Of a stretch of DNA of 46,589 nt, positions 7,573-16,239 are shown piece after piece. The DNA comes from Syntrophorhabdales bacterium (GTDB lineage Bacteria > Desulfobacterota > Syntrophorhabdia > Syntrophorhabdales > Syntrophorhabdaceae), in NCBI GenBank assembly GCA_018052995.1, contig JAGPMK010000008.1, positions 1 to 46,589 on the forward strand. Direction: 5' to 3'. Under the pieces are notes generated by a model. That model was given only the letters and a program-made list of their open reading frames with translations, was not told the DNA's origin and did not search any database. The position numbers and the translations under genes were made by a program. Numbering within the stretch: position 1 is the stretch's first letter; each line of letters opens with the position of its first letter.

Positions 7573-8913
7573 CAGGGCTACGTCAAAGTCCCCTAACCAT
7601 TTAAAATTATACAATAGCAATAATTATGTGATTTTTCTTCTTCATTTATGATATTAAAACAAGGAATATGGTAACTGATGAACTTAAGGATTTGCAGATA
7701 CGACTAATTACAAAGGAAGAAACAAATCTATGGGGACAGTACATGGAGAAATACCATTACCTTGGATACCGCTGGATACCCGGGGAATCACTCCGTTATG
7801 TTGTCTTGCTTGATGGCATATGAGTTGCCATTATAGGGTGGGGTTCTCCTACCTTAAAGTGTACAGTCCGTGACAGATATATCGGATGGGATAATGATAC
7901 AAAATACAAACGCCTTTCTTTTGTTGCCAATAATGTGAGATTCCTTATTTTTCCATGGGTTCATATAAAGAACCTTTATAACAATAACAGGCCCAAGGGG
8001 GTGTATGTATATCCCCTCTCGAAAGCAGGAAAGGGTCATGTTAACAACACCGTTTTTACCTGCAGGGGGACATACTATGGAAGACAGAACAATCCTTAAA
8101 GATATCCCTCTCGAGGATGCAATAATAACCGGCGATGCACTCCTTACCCAGTAAGGAACTGGCCGATTACATCGTAAAGGAGAAACATGCCGATTATCTT
8201 TTTACCGTCAAGGGAAACCAGGAATCTCTCATGAACGACATTGATGCCCTCAGGTTGGAATCTTTTCCTCCCTCATCACGTTACTCTGGATAAAGCCCAT
8301 GGGAGAGTAGAAGAACGAAAGATATGGGCGAGGTAGCGAGCTTGACGGATATATCGACTTTTCTTACGGGGCAGAAGTCTTCAGGATAGAACGGAACATA
8401 ACGAAATTGAAAAACAACATATCAACCACAGAAACTGTCTTTGGCATTACCAGTCTTACAGAAGAAAAGGCAAGTCCCGAAAAAATATTAGAACTAAACC
8501 GGGGGCACTGGAACATCGAGAATAGGCTTCACTGGGTACGGGATGTCACCTATGATGAAGATCGCTTTAGGATACGAATAAGGGAATTGCCCCGTGTCAT
8601 GGCGAGCCTTTCGGAACTGTGCGATCAGCATATCCAGACTTCTCGGTTTTGCATACATTCCCTCCAGCATCAGGTATTTTTCTCTCCATCTGGAAGATGT
8701 GCTGAGGGTAGTAGGACTGTAGCGTAAAAACAGCATGACTTTTTTATCTTCTCCGCATCATACATGACAGCTGCGACGAAAATCCTCAATAATTAGTCAT
8801 TTTCTCATATTCTGCATGTATTCTCTATCTGGCACGATAAAATCCTGCTTTGAGTTGATGTGAGCATCGACGAAGAGGCTTTATTAAGTAAAAAAGACTT
8901 TGACGTGTCCCTG
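7573..8913. mobile_element. decayed ISAs1-family insertion sequence
   Basis: Terminal inverted repeats delimit the element. The left end is CAGGGCTACGTCAAAGTC (7573-7590). The right end (8896-8913), read on the other strand, is CAGGGACACGTCAAAGTC, 16 of 18 identical. The interior is a broken DUF4338/ISAs1 transposase. The immediate flanks (AAAAACCT and GGCAACAG) are not a target duplication, so one flank may have been rearranged. The left end sits about 20 bases beyond the -35 box of the mod promoter. Confidence 0.75.
7668..8727 (+). pseudogene. ISAs1-family transposase with N-terminal DUF4338, broken
   Basis: From the ATG at 7668 the frame encodes a DUF4338 (DruA-like) segment with KYHYLGYR, LRYVVLLDG, RDRYIGWD and NNVRFLIFPW. 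It is stopped by TGA after LLDGI and then continues. Downstream pieces in shifted frames match an ISAs1 DDE transposase: LEDAIITGDALLTQ, KELADYIVKEKHADYLFTVKGNQ and, at 8500-8580, GHWNIENRLHWVRDVTYDED. Several stops, frameshifts and an internal deletion between the DUF4338 and DDE parts make it non-functional. DUF4338 joined to ISAs1 transposases is common, so this is transposon baggage and not a Druantia defence gene. Confidence 0.75.
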
Positions 8914-8925
8914 GGCAACAGCCTG

Positions 8926-8954
8926 TTGACATAAATAAGGGGTCAGGATATAAT
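8926..8954 (+). promoter_or_regulatory. perfect sigma-70 promoter upstream of pilin gene
   Basis: TTGACA (8926-8931) and TATAAT (8949-8954) are spaced by 17 bases, the exact consensus. The predicted start near 8961 gives a short leader to the pilin ATG at 8985. The -35 box lies 12 bases outside the right end of the ISAs1 element, so the pilin gene kept, or gained, its own promoter at the insertion border. Confidence 0.7.
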
Positions 8955-8984
8955 AATATTAGTATTTCAGTTTAGGTTAAGATT

Positions 8985-9458
8985 ATGAAGATAACAAGAA
9001 ATGCAAAGGGTTTTACGCTAATTGAACTTATTATAATAATAGTTATCCTGGGGATTATCTCAGCAATAGCCATACCAAAGTATCTGGATGCAAAAAAGGC
9101 AGCAGAAAAGGCAGTGGCTGAAGGGCTTGTAGGTGCCATGAGGTCAGCCCTTACCATCTACTACACAAACTGGATAGCCAAAAATAAAGGGACCCTCAAA
9201 GATTTTAGGGATAACATATCCATTCCTACTTTTGTAAAGCTTAATAATGATAGTATGGGTCTTACTGGCTCTGAAGCCTTAGTTGTAGACAAAAGCATTA
9301 CAACCCGTTTTGCAGAGGAAAAAGGGTCCATCAGGGATTATGCCACAGATGGTTCTGGAAGGGCATTACGTTTTGATTTTAAAAGTGGCGGCATTTTGAA
9401 TATCTATTATGACAGAGAAAAACCAGCAATAAATGCTACATATACTGGGTTCAATTAA
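8985..9458 (+). CDS. type IV pilin-like prepilin
   Basis: The N-terminus has a short basic leader ending in KG, then FTLIEL, the class III prepilin cleavage and N-methylation signal, with Glu5 of the mature protein present. A hydrophobic helix of about 20 residues follows. The 157-residue length fits a type IVa pilin or a type II secretion pseudopilin. The prepilin peptidase PilD would cut after Gly9. It stands alone here: no assembly ATPase, platform or peptidase gene is nearby, so it depends on machinery elsewhere. The last 8 bases overlap the convergent gene ending at 9451. Whether it is major pilin, minor pilin or pseudopilin cannot be told from this. Confidence 0.85.
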   Translation: MKITRNAKGFTLIELIIIIVILGIISAIAIPKYLDAKKAAEKAVAEGLVGAMRSALTIYYTNWIAKNKGTLKDFRDNISIPTFVKLNNDSMGLTGSEALVVDKSITTRFAEEKGSIRDYATDGSGRALRFDFKSGGILNIYYDREKPAINATYTGFN

Positions 9459-10965
9459 ACCTGTAGAAGGCAATCGGTGTTAAAATATATTCCTTTACAC
9501 CGTAATATAAGAAAAATCTGTTGAGGAAATAATACATAACAAATTTGTGGTTTTCATCGAGCTGGGTGATCCTGCCCTCTTCAGCATGAGACAGCGCAGG
9601 AAAATAAAGGGGATTAAAGGCTATCTCAGCATCAAATTTTTCTTTTTCAAAATCCTTCTTTGTGAGTTTCAAATGGATTATGCCTGGGACTTTTAGTGAT
9701 GTCTCTCTCCTTTTAAAGTCTATAAACAATATATCAGCAATTATTCCATATGCCTGCCTTTTTTTTGGAGATATAATAGCAATGTGTCTGTTTCTATATG
9801 GATTTTCAGAAAACGCCTTATAGATCTTGATTGGCTGGATCCTTTCTTCTGTGCTAAAGCTATAGATCTTGAGAAATTCCGAATCAAATATCGCCCTGCC
9901 TTTTTCCAAAAACTCAGGTAGGGGTCTTTCTTTATAATGAAAATAATGAATCTCCGTTCCCTTCTCTAAATAGTTATGAAAAGGTTTTATATAGATGATA
10001 TATTGCATGTAGACTGCATATGAAAAAAACAGTGAGTAAAGAACGATTATTACATGCAGCCATCGTTTCTTAATTGTATCTCTAATAGTTAAGAAATAAA
10101 TGGCTGAGTAGACAATGAAGATAATTAGAGAGTTTTTGATGGTGTATATAAGTATTCCAAAGGAATGGTCTATAAGACACATTAATGAAAATACAAAAAA
10201 GAGGCACCAGAAAAATATTCTCCACCTCTTTTTAATAAAGGCAGCCACATCTTCTGGGCTTTTTGTCCCTGTAAGGATATAGATTAATGAGATTGCTAAA
10301 AGAAAATCATATGCAAGGGGACCCCCATCGGATATGGTTTTGAAAACAGAGCTAAACGATATACCGCAAAGTATGGATATCCCTGCTTGGTATCTTTCAC
10401 CCCAGCTATGCACAATCTTTTTCATAAGAAAGAAACTTAAAGGGACAGTTACAAGGATTGAACATAGCGTGATATAAGGAAAAAAAATGGGGATCGCCCC
10501 CTCAAAAACCCTGCCATCATCCATGCCCCCCAATAGATGATCCATGCCAAATGCCCTGCCTATTATGTGAAGATGTAGTTTTGAGGTATGGATGTGGGGA
10601 AAGAAATTTACAGAATTATATATATCCTTAAAGTGATAATGATATGTCTGTATAGATAGGGAATATTTGTGTATATAATAGAGATACGACCCAATTGATG
10701 ATGCCATCCCTAAAAATACAAAAAAGAAAAAAAGTCTTTTAGTCCAATGATTTTCTTTGCTTATGCCGAATTTTGTTTTTTCCTTATAGAATAATAGCAC
10801 GAGAAAGGAAATGGCAGAATAGATAAGGAAAAAATATATCTTACCCCCAGAGACGCCATGGGTTATCAGGTTAAGGATAGGGTGCACGTAAAAGCGGAAT
10901 GAGAAAGAAACAATATATAGAGTCAGTATTGAGATAGTTGATATGCACAGGAGAAAAAATTTCAT
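9451..10965 (-). CDS. polytopic membrane protein of unknown function
   Basis: This 504-residue protein has roughly eight to ten hydrophobic segments in its first 320 residues, then a soluble C-terminal part of about 180 residues. A histidine-rich loop (FPHIHTSKLHLHIIGR, near residues 120-137) and the acidic MDDGRVFEG follow the second or third segment. The layout of a polytopic membrane part with an external domain resembles integral-membrane glycosyltransferases, but I find no diagnostic motif and do not assign that function. The start is 1 base from the stop of the flippase-like gene upstream, so the two are an operon and may act on one lipid-linked substrate. Confidence 0.6.
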   Translation of the reverse strand: MKFFLLCISTISILTLYIVSFSFRFYVHPILNLITHGVSGGKIYFFLIYSAISFLVLLFYKEKTKFGISKENHWTKRLFFFFVFLGMASSIGSYLYYIHKYSLSIQTYHYHFKDIYNSVNFFPHIHTSKLHLHIIGRAFGMDHLLGGMDDGRVFEGAIPIFFPYITLCSILVTVPLSFFLMKKIVHSWGERYQAGISILCGISFSSVFKTISDGGPLAYDFLLAISLIYILTGTKSPEDVAAFIKKRWRIFFWCLFFVFSLMCLIDHSFGILIYTIKNSLIIFIVYSAIYFLTIRDTIKKRWLHVIIVLYSLFFSYAVYMQYIIYIKPFHNYLEKGTEIHYFHYKERPLPEFLEKGRAIFDSEFLKIYSFSTEERIQPIKIYKAFSENPYRNRHIAIISPKKRQAYGIIADILFIDFKRRETSLKVPGIIHLKLTKKDFEKEKFDAEIAFNPLYFPALSHAEEGRITQLDENHKFVMYYFLNRFFLYYGVKEYILTPIAFYRFN

Positions 10966-10966
10966 T

Positions 10967-11905
10967 TTATCTATGACGACTTAAGGTTTTTTTCATGAGG
11001 CCTATGGATTCAAGTAGCCCACCTGCTATACCCGTAAGGATCTCAATGCTGCCCAAGATAAGTATAAGGTTTAAGGCTTTAATATATTCACCTTGCCCTG
11101 TGGTTATAATAAAAAATAAAAAACCATCTTTGATACTGAAAAGTCCGGCAGAAAAAGGAATGATCTGAGAAAGATGTGATGCAGAGCAGATGTAGATCGT
11201 ATGGATGAGGTCAAGATTAATGTGTATAATCATTTGGAATATATAGAAATATTTGAACATAATGGCCATCTGCGCCATCAAAGATATAACAAGGGTTGAG
11301 AATAACGCCTTTTTAGATAGGTGCTTATTGAAAGGCTTATGGTTAAAAATATACCTGATTTTGGTTATATTGAATAAAACAATAATAAAAAACAATAGTA
11401 AGGCCAATGAGAGAAGCAAGGTAGTCTTATCTATCCTGAAAATTTTCAATGAAAAAGCTGAAAGCAGGAATATTATAAAGAATGTAATAAATCCTACTAT
11501 CCTGTCAAAGATTACAAGAAACAAGATATTGTATCTATCGGATATCCCGGCAAGATTGTATTTTATCCCCCTTATGGCCTCAGTAAGCAACGATGGAAAA
11601 AATATATTATAAAATTTTGTTGTGATGGTGATGAGATAGATATCTTTTAAAGATATTTTCTGGTTCAAGGCATGGGAAAGAGATAGTATTCTCAATGAGA
11701 TTAAAAACAGGATAAAGAATTCATATAGGATAATAAAAAGAAAGTATATATTAAACGGAAGATATAATTCGTTTTTTTTCTTCAATAAAACCAGGATTAT
11801 TATAATCAATATAGAGAGGTTCAGGGATACTTTTAATATTATTCCCCATTTTTTTTGACGAATATTCCCCAGATTTAACATTGGCAATCTTACCATATAA
11901 ATCAT
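10967..11905 (-). CDS. flippase-like membrane protein (LPG_synthase_TM / UPF0104 family)
   Basis: The protein has 312 residues with about eight transmembrane helices. Family-like stretches are TTKFYNIFFPSLLTEAIRGIKYNL, where a conserved loop follows helix 3, then IFDRIVGF and HLSQIIPFSAGLFSIKDGF. The family contains the flippase half of lysyl-phosphatidylglycerol synthases and AglD-like proteins, thought to move lipids across the membrane. No synthase domain is attached. It is the first gene of a two-gene operon with the unknown membrane protein downstream. A second, more distant member of the same family lies at 16389-17405. Confidence 0.7.
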   Translation of the reverse strand: MIYMVRLPMLNLGNIRQKKWGIILKVSLNLSILIIIILVLLKKKNELYLPFNIYFLFIILYEFFILFLISLRILSLSHALNQKISLKDIYLITITTKFYNIFFPSLLTEAIRGIKYNLAGISDRYNILFLVIFDRIVGFITFFIIFLLSAFSLKIFRIDKTTLLLSLALLLFFIIVLFNITKIRYIFNHKPFNKHLSKKALFSTLVISLMAQMAIMFKYFYIFQMIIHINLDLIHTIYICSASHLSQIIPFSAGLFSIKDGFLFFIITTGQGEYIKALNLILILGSIEILTGIAGGLLESIGLMKKTLSRHR

Positions 11906-11940
11906 TACCCACTCAATTTTAGATAATGAGAGGTTATACC

Positions 11941-13148
11941 CTTTTTAGTTGAAACTTGAAGTGTGGCTCCCTAATGAAAGTAAACACAAAACAGAGGAAA
12001 AAGGCAAGAAAAGGATTTGAGCAGGTATTCGGGAAAGAGGAACTATTAAACAGAATGTTCCGTATCATTCAGACAGGCAAACAGGGATTGGATGCATTTA
12101 TCCATGAATTAGGTGTCATACTCATAGAGGCTATCATGGACATGGAGCGAGAAGAACTATCAGGACCAGAATATCGACCCTCATCACCAGGAGTATATAA
12201 GTGGGCCTATCAACCAGGTTCTCTCTATATGGGGGATAAAAAGATTCGCGTACAACACCCCAGACTTAAGTGGACCTAAAGGAGAGATACCATTACAGAG
12301 CTACGAGGTTTTAAAGAAACCTGGATCATTCTCAGAAGAGCTCCTAACAAAGGTATTACGTGGTATTTCATTGCAAAGATACTCATCGAAGCAGCTCGTG
12401 CCTTTGGGGTCTCACCAGGAACCCTGTCAGGCCGTATAGTGGAGGTTACAACACAGAAGCTCAAGGAGTTTAAAGAGAGAGACCTTTGGGGTATAACCCC
12501 CTTTGCCATATTTATAGATACCATTCACAGAGCTAATGAGGCCTTTATGATAGCCTTGGGTATTGATACAGCAGGTTATAAGCATATTCTCGGCTTCTGG
12601 CAGGGAGCCACAGAAAACCATGAAATCTGTGAGGCACTTCTTGCAGATATGGAAAGAAGAGGGCGAAATATCCAGAAGCACCTGGCAAAGAGATACAAGA
12701 AAGAGGCGCATAGAAGATTTGCGACTGCATTAGAGCAGGTAAAATATGATGATGCCAGAAAGATGGCTTCGTGCAATCAATGAATCAGCTGCTGATTCTC
12801 TCTTGGAGGCAATAGAAAAGAAATCCTTACCCTTTACAGATTAAAGGTGTCTGCTCTCTTAAGAAAATCCCTTCATTCTACAAACCCTATAGAGGGCATG
12901 TTCTCTACTGTAATGGGCTGCGAGAGGAATATTAAACGCACAAGAAACAGTGCCATGTCCCAGAGGTGGCTTGCCTCTGTGCTTCTTCATTGTGAAAAGG
13001 GATTTAAGCGTGTAGAGGGATACAGGGAGATTCCCCAGGTCATTGTGGAGATTGAACGGATACTTAAAGAGCAAGCTATATTACAGGCTATAGCATAGGA
13101 GGTTTTGAGAAAATGAAACAGGGGCCACATAGAATTTCAACTAAAAAG
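11941..13148 (+). mobile_element. decayed IS256-family (Mutator-type) insertion sequence
   Basis: The left terminal repeat begins CTTTTTAGTTGAAA at 11941 and runs to about 11971. The right end, read on the other strand from 13148, begins with the same 14 bases and then ATTCTATGTGGCCCC, matching GTGTGGCTCCC on the left more loosely. The element is about 1.2 kb and encloses only one broken transposase. The 8-9 bp flanks do not match, so no target duplication is preserved. Confidence 0.75.
11974..13098 (+). pseudogene. IS256-family transposase, multiply broken
   Basis: The pieces align in order with a Mutator-type transposase: an N-terminal helix region (11974-12279), a middle part with VSPGTLSGRIVEVTTQK and ALGIDTAGYKHILGFWQGATEN (ending 12783), and the C-terminal LHSTNPIEGMFSTV (12847-13098). 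A one-base insertion near 12268 ends the first part early; corrected, it would read on as PKGEIPLQSYEVLKK. Another shift follows near 12390. Between ADMERRG and RNIQKH about 40 residues appear deleted, which would remove the second catalytic Asp. A further shift lies near 12775. It cannot encode an active enzyme. Confidence 0.8.
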
Positions 13149-13209
13149 TTGACAAGTCAGGTTTAAAGGCTCAGTGCAAAAAACAAGATCCTGTTGCCTT
13201 CTTTCAGTT

Positions 13210-13349
13210 GATACTGATGCCAACTGGATAAGGAAAGGGAATAGACCCTACTTAAGGATATAAGGCCCATATATCTATTGATACTAAAGATGGCTTTATA
13301 TTGGGGGGGTCATATCACCCCTGCTGGTACCTCTACTGGTATAGAAAAT
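13210..13349 (+). pseudogene. IS5-like transposase fragment
   Basis: Three short frames taken together read DTDANWIRKGNRPY, KAHISIDTKDGFILGG and HITPAGTS, a stretch typical of IS5-type transposases around the GYKAH and GFILGGHxTPA motifs. Stops and frame changes separate them and nothing else of the gene remains. It fills most of the gap between the IS256-type element and the tRNA gene. Confidence 0.5.
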
Positions 13350-13395
13350 CAAAACTTTAATGGACTATGATAGACAATAATAGAATAAGGAAAAA

Positions 13396-13485
13396 CGGAG
13401 AGGGTGGGATTCGAACCCACGGTCCCGACTTAGCGGGACAGCCGATTTCGAGTCGGCCCCGTTGTGACCGCTTCGGTACCTCTCC
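13396..13485 (-). tRNA. tRNA-Ser (anticodon CGA)
   Basis: On the minus strand the acceptor GGAGAGG pairs with CCTCTCC and the discriminator is G. The anticodon arm GCCGA-CTCGAAA-TCGGC gives anticodon CGA, reading serine UCG. A long variable arm (TGTCCCGCTAAGTCGGGACC) marks it as class II, and the T arm has GGTTCGAATCC. CCA is not encoded. A run of five T follows the 3' end and may help termination. The 5' half overlaps the end of tadA. Confidence 0.95.
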
Positions 13486-13930
13486 TCATTCTGAAGAAAT
13501 CTTTAAGTATCTCCTCGCACTGCCCTTTTAAAATGCCACCTTTTACCTCGACCTTGTGATTAAGACCTATGCTGTTTATATCAATACGAGAACCAAATGC
13601 CCCTGCCTTCCTATCAAAGCATCCAAATACAAGCGTTTCTACCCTTGCCTCAATAATTGCACCCCCACACATGGTGCATGGCTCTTTGGTGCAAAGTAAT
13701 GTGCATCCAGTTAGCCTAAAATTATTTAATAATCTTGAGGCCACCTCGATTGCAAGGATTTCTGCATGGGCAGTGGGAGAATTTTTCTGCCTTGTGAGAT
13801 TATGGGCAATAGAGATTACCTTGCCTTTTTTATCTATGATTAATGCCCCCACAGGCACCTCGCCATCATCAAAGGCATGCATTGCCTCTACAAGACAAAG
13901 CTCCATAAGATACTCATAATCTATATCCAT
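13430..13930 (-). CDS. tadA: tRNA-specific adenosine deaminase
   Basis: TadA converts A34 to inosine in tRNA-Arg(ACG). The zinc deaminase motifs are intact: H55-A-E57 and P84-C85-T-M-C88. The core ends with the conserved DFFRMRR. The last two residues of that motif are coded by the first bases of the tRNA-Ser gene, and the frame then runs 56 bases into it, adding a tail of about 17 odd residues before the stop at 13430. The start lies 1 base from the stop of the unknown gene upstream, so tadA is the second gene of that operon and may be co-transcribed with the tRNA. Confidence 0.92.
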   Translation of the reverse strand: MDIDYEYLMELCLVEAMHAFDDGEVPVGALIIDKKGKVISIAHNLTRQKNSPTAHAEILAIEVASRLLNNFRLTGCTLLCTKEPCTMCGGAIIEARVETLVFGCFDRKAGAFGSRIDINSIGLNHKVEVKGGILKGQCEEILKDFFRMRRGTEAVTTGPTRNRLSR

Positions 13931-13931
13931 A

Positions 13932-14525
13932 TCATAACCCCTTGAGTATCTCTTTTATCCCAGCAAACATAGCATATGGTGAATTTTCAATCTTAGCCTT
14001 CATCTGGATGATATAATCAGGTCTTATATCATCCCTCCATCTAGGGTATCCACCGAGCCAGAGGTATCTTATAAGTTCATGGAAGACGGATCGTGAAAAC
14101 CTGTATTCGCCTATTGCAATTGTCCATGTGTCTTCATCTATAAAAATTTTTATCGTTGAAAGGCTGGTATATTTTTTTATAATCTCTTCCATCAGCATCC
14201 TTGTTTGAAATCCATAAGGATTTTGTTTAAATCTGTCTGGTTCGTGGGGAAAAGGAAAATGACTGTATACCTCGCCGATGAAACCTCGCAGATCTATGCC
14301 TGCTATGGCACCCATTAGATTGCCAATTCTATATGGTTCAATTTTATATACCCCCCATGTTTGTTCATAAAGGTTGCCCATATGCATATCTGCTATCTCA
14401 GATATCCGATCTGACACATCGCTTGCAAAAAAGAAATAATTATCAAGGAGGATCATATCTGTCTCTATATTGAAGAATCCGAATGGAACCTCGCCATGGC
14501 TTAATGATTCAAAAAGTAGTGGCAT
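13932..14525 (-). CDS. conserved hypothetical protein upstream of tadA
   Basis: I do not recognise this 197-residue protein. It is probably cytosolic: there is no signal peptide or membrane helix. It is rich in aromatic residues and contains acidic-aromatic stretches such as EQTWGVYKIEPYRIGN and SHFPFPHEPDRF. The C-terminal half has HELIRYLWLGGYPRWRDD. Codon use and base composition match the neighbours. The tight junction with tadA (1 base) suggests co-expression, possibly a role tied to tRNA or translation, but that rests on position only. Confidence 0.6.
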   Translation of the reverse strand: MPLLFESLSHGEVPFGFFNIETDMILLDNYFFFASDVSDRISEIADMHMGNLYEQTWGVYKIEPYRIGNLMGAIAGIDLRGFIGEVYSHFPFPHEPDRFKQNPYGFQTRMLMEEIIKKYTSLSTIKIFIDEDTWTIAIGEYRFSRSVFHELIRYLWLGGYPRWRDDIRPDYIIQMKAKIENSPYAMFAGIKEILKGL

Positions 14526-14704
14526 TGCCTATTATAACAAGAGACATAGCCTTATTACAAGACTATGTATTATCTTTATAGCAATCAAATTTTACTTGCC
14601 TCTGCACGGTGGTCAAGAATCCTCATAAGAGGGAATAGTGGACCCATGGGCGGGGAAATAAGTTGGTCCCTGACACAGGATTTGTTGTAGTAGTGATATC
14701 TAGA

Positions 14705-14733
14705 TTGACAGTAATCATTATTTTCTTTATATT
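14705..14733 (+). promoter_or_regulatory. strong sigma-70 promoter, possibly giving a leaderless mRNA
   Basis: TTGACA (14705-14710) and TATATT (14728-14733) are 17 bases apart, one mismatch from full consensus. The predicted start is near 14740, while the first usable in-frame start codon, GTG, is at 14742. Transcript and translation would begin almost together. No Shine-Dalgarno sequence fits between. Confidence 0.6.
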
Positions 14734-14741
14734 AGACGATC

Positions 14742-15935
14742 GTGATTAATATAAAAAATGCAATCATTGTTGCCCCTGATGAAAAAGGAATGCTACCAGT
14801 ATTCGGAATTCCTGCCATCCGCAGACTTGTTATCCTTGCCTTACAGATAGGGGTTGAAAGGATACATATTATTGGTAATGCGAATCCTTTACGGTCAGCT
14901 GTCTCTGACCTACTTTCGCCAGATGCCTTTCATCAATTGGAAAATCCAGAGCAATTAGAGCAGGTTTTAGACAATATAGCCTTATCCAAGCAAGAACAGA
15001 TCCTGGTGTTGAAGGCCAATCATGTGGTTGACCAGTTTTCTCTTAGGCGATTGAAAGATGCTATCACTGGTCCAGGTCTTCACTTTATGGGAATAAAGGA
15101 GACAGCAGATACTGACAATATATATGTAGCAAGCACTGCCCATCTCGTGCCACTTCTTCGTGCCATATGGTCATCTGACGTATCGATTCTCAAGGCCCTG
15201 GAGCCAGCACACCGCGTAGAAGGGGTTTCGGGGCTGCCATGTGTGGTCGAGGAAGGGGAGGACCAAATAAAAATTGCAGAAAACAAACTGGTGGCCGCCC
15301 TTGGTTTCCAAACCAAAGAACAAGATGGGTTATTAGCCCGTCATCTAGATCGGAAGATCTCCCGTTTTTTAAGTAAGAGGCTTGCCCGCACCATTGTGGT
15401 ACCTAATCAAATTACCCTATTTGGCGCAACAATCGGGCTGATGGGAGCCTACTTTCTATCTCGGCCAGGCTACTGGCCAGCACTTATCGGTTCCCTCCTG
15501 TTTCTTTTCTTTGCTGTAATAGACGGTGTGGATGGCGAGGTAGCCCGTCTCAAGCTTAAGGCAAGCGATTTTGGCCACTACCTTGATCTGACTTGCGATA
15601 ATATTGTACATGTGGTTATCTTTATCGCCCTACCGCTCGGTCTGTATAATGAGACAAACAACCATCTTTTTCTGTACCTCTTATGGTTTCTCATTGGTGG
15701 CTTTGGGCTTAGCGCTATCTCCTTTTATTACAACATCGCAAGGCGAAGCCAGGAGGAGTTGGAGCAGTCACCTAAAATCATTAAGCTTTTGGCCCTGTTA
15801 GCCAACAATGATTTTGCATATCTTATGGTGGCATGTGCCTTGTTTCGTTGTCTCGATTGGTTTCTTATTGCAGCCACCGTTGGGGCATATGTGTTTGCTG
15901 GAACTTTATGGGTGATAAAACCCAATAAGAAATGA
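14742..15935 (+). CDS. bifunctional nucleotidyltransferase-like / CDP-alcohol phosphatidyltransferase (IPCT-DIPPS-like)
   Basis: Residues 1-200 resemble a sugar- or inositol-phosphate nucleotidyltransferase fold (PVFGIPAIRRLVILALQIG, later LVLKANHVVD), but the usual glycine-rich GxGxR nucleotide loop is missing, so this half may be inactive. Residues about 220-397 form a CDP-alcohol phosphotransferase with the full motif D-G-x2-A-R-x8-G-x3-D-x3-D starting near 264, and several membrane helices. The same fusion occurs in inositol-1-phosphate cytidylyltransferase / di-myo-inositol-phosphate-phosphate synthase. The nearby relic of inositol-3-phosphate synthase supports an inositol product. The GTG start is set by the promoter position and the conserved N-terminal strand. 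Confidence 0.75.
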   Translation: MINIKNAIIVAPDEKGMLPVFGIPAIRRLVILALQIGVERIHIIGNANPLRSAVSDLLSPDAFHQLENPEQLEQVLDNIALSKQEQILVLKANHVVDQFSLRRLKDAITGPGLHFMGIKETADTDNIYVASTAHLVPLLRAIWSSDVSILKALEPAHRVEGVSGLPCVVEEGEDQIKIAENKLVAALGFQTKEQDGLLARHLDRKISRFLSKRLARTIVVPNQITLFGATIGLMGAYFLSRPGYWPALIGSLLFLFFAVIDGVDGEVARLKLKASDFGHYLDLTCDNIVHVVIFIALPLGLYNETNNHLFLYLLWFLIGGFGLSAISFYYNIARRSQEELEQSPKIIKLLALLANNDFAYLMVACALFRCLDWFLIAATVGAYVFAGTLWVIKPNKK

Positions 15936-16239
15936 CAATTTATACACATTATACTTCAGTAATCCTTCAAATTTGAAAAGATGCTGGTAACTATTAACGC
16001 CCCTTAAGAACCTTTTATAGATAGAAAAAACCCTGAAATAAAATATGATACCCATGAGGCCCATTTCCCCGAGGTCTCTTTAGTATAAAGGGTCCTGAAT
16101 GTCCAGAGGGGCTCATCTCAGGTAGTTCGTTTATAGACCAGCGGTGATGTATAGAAGAGCCTGACTGCTTTTTCGTTGACAAACCTTTTATGTTAGAGTT
16201 ACGTTAATATTCGAATGAGGATTATAGTGCTGGGTTATC
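15936..16239. other. intergenic region, no supported gene
   Basis: I see no gene, clear terminator or strong promoter here. A TTGACA occurs near 16178 without a well-spaced -10 box. The stretch may be the remains of the 5' region of the lost inositol-phosphate synthase gene. Confidence 0.3.

Noticed and set aside
7668-8050. DruA-like (DUF4338) segment as part of a Druantia defence system
   Set aside because: It is joined to a broken ISAs1 transposase and enclosed by insertion sequence inverted repeats; no other Druantia genes are present.
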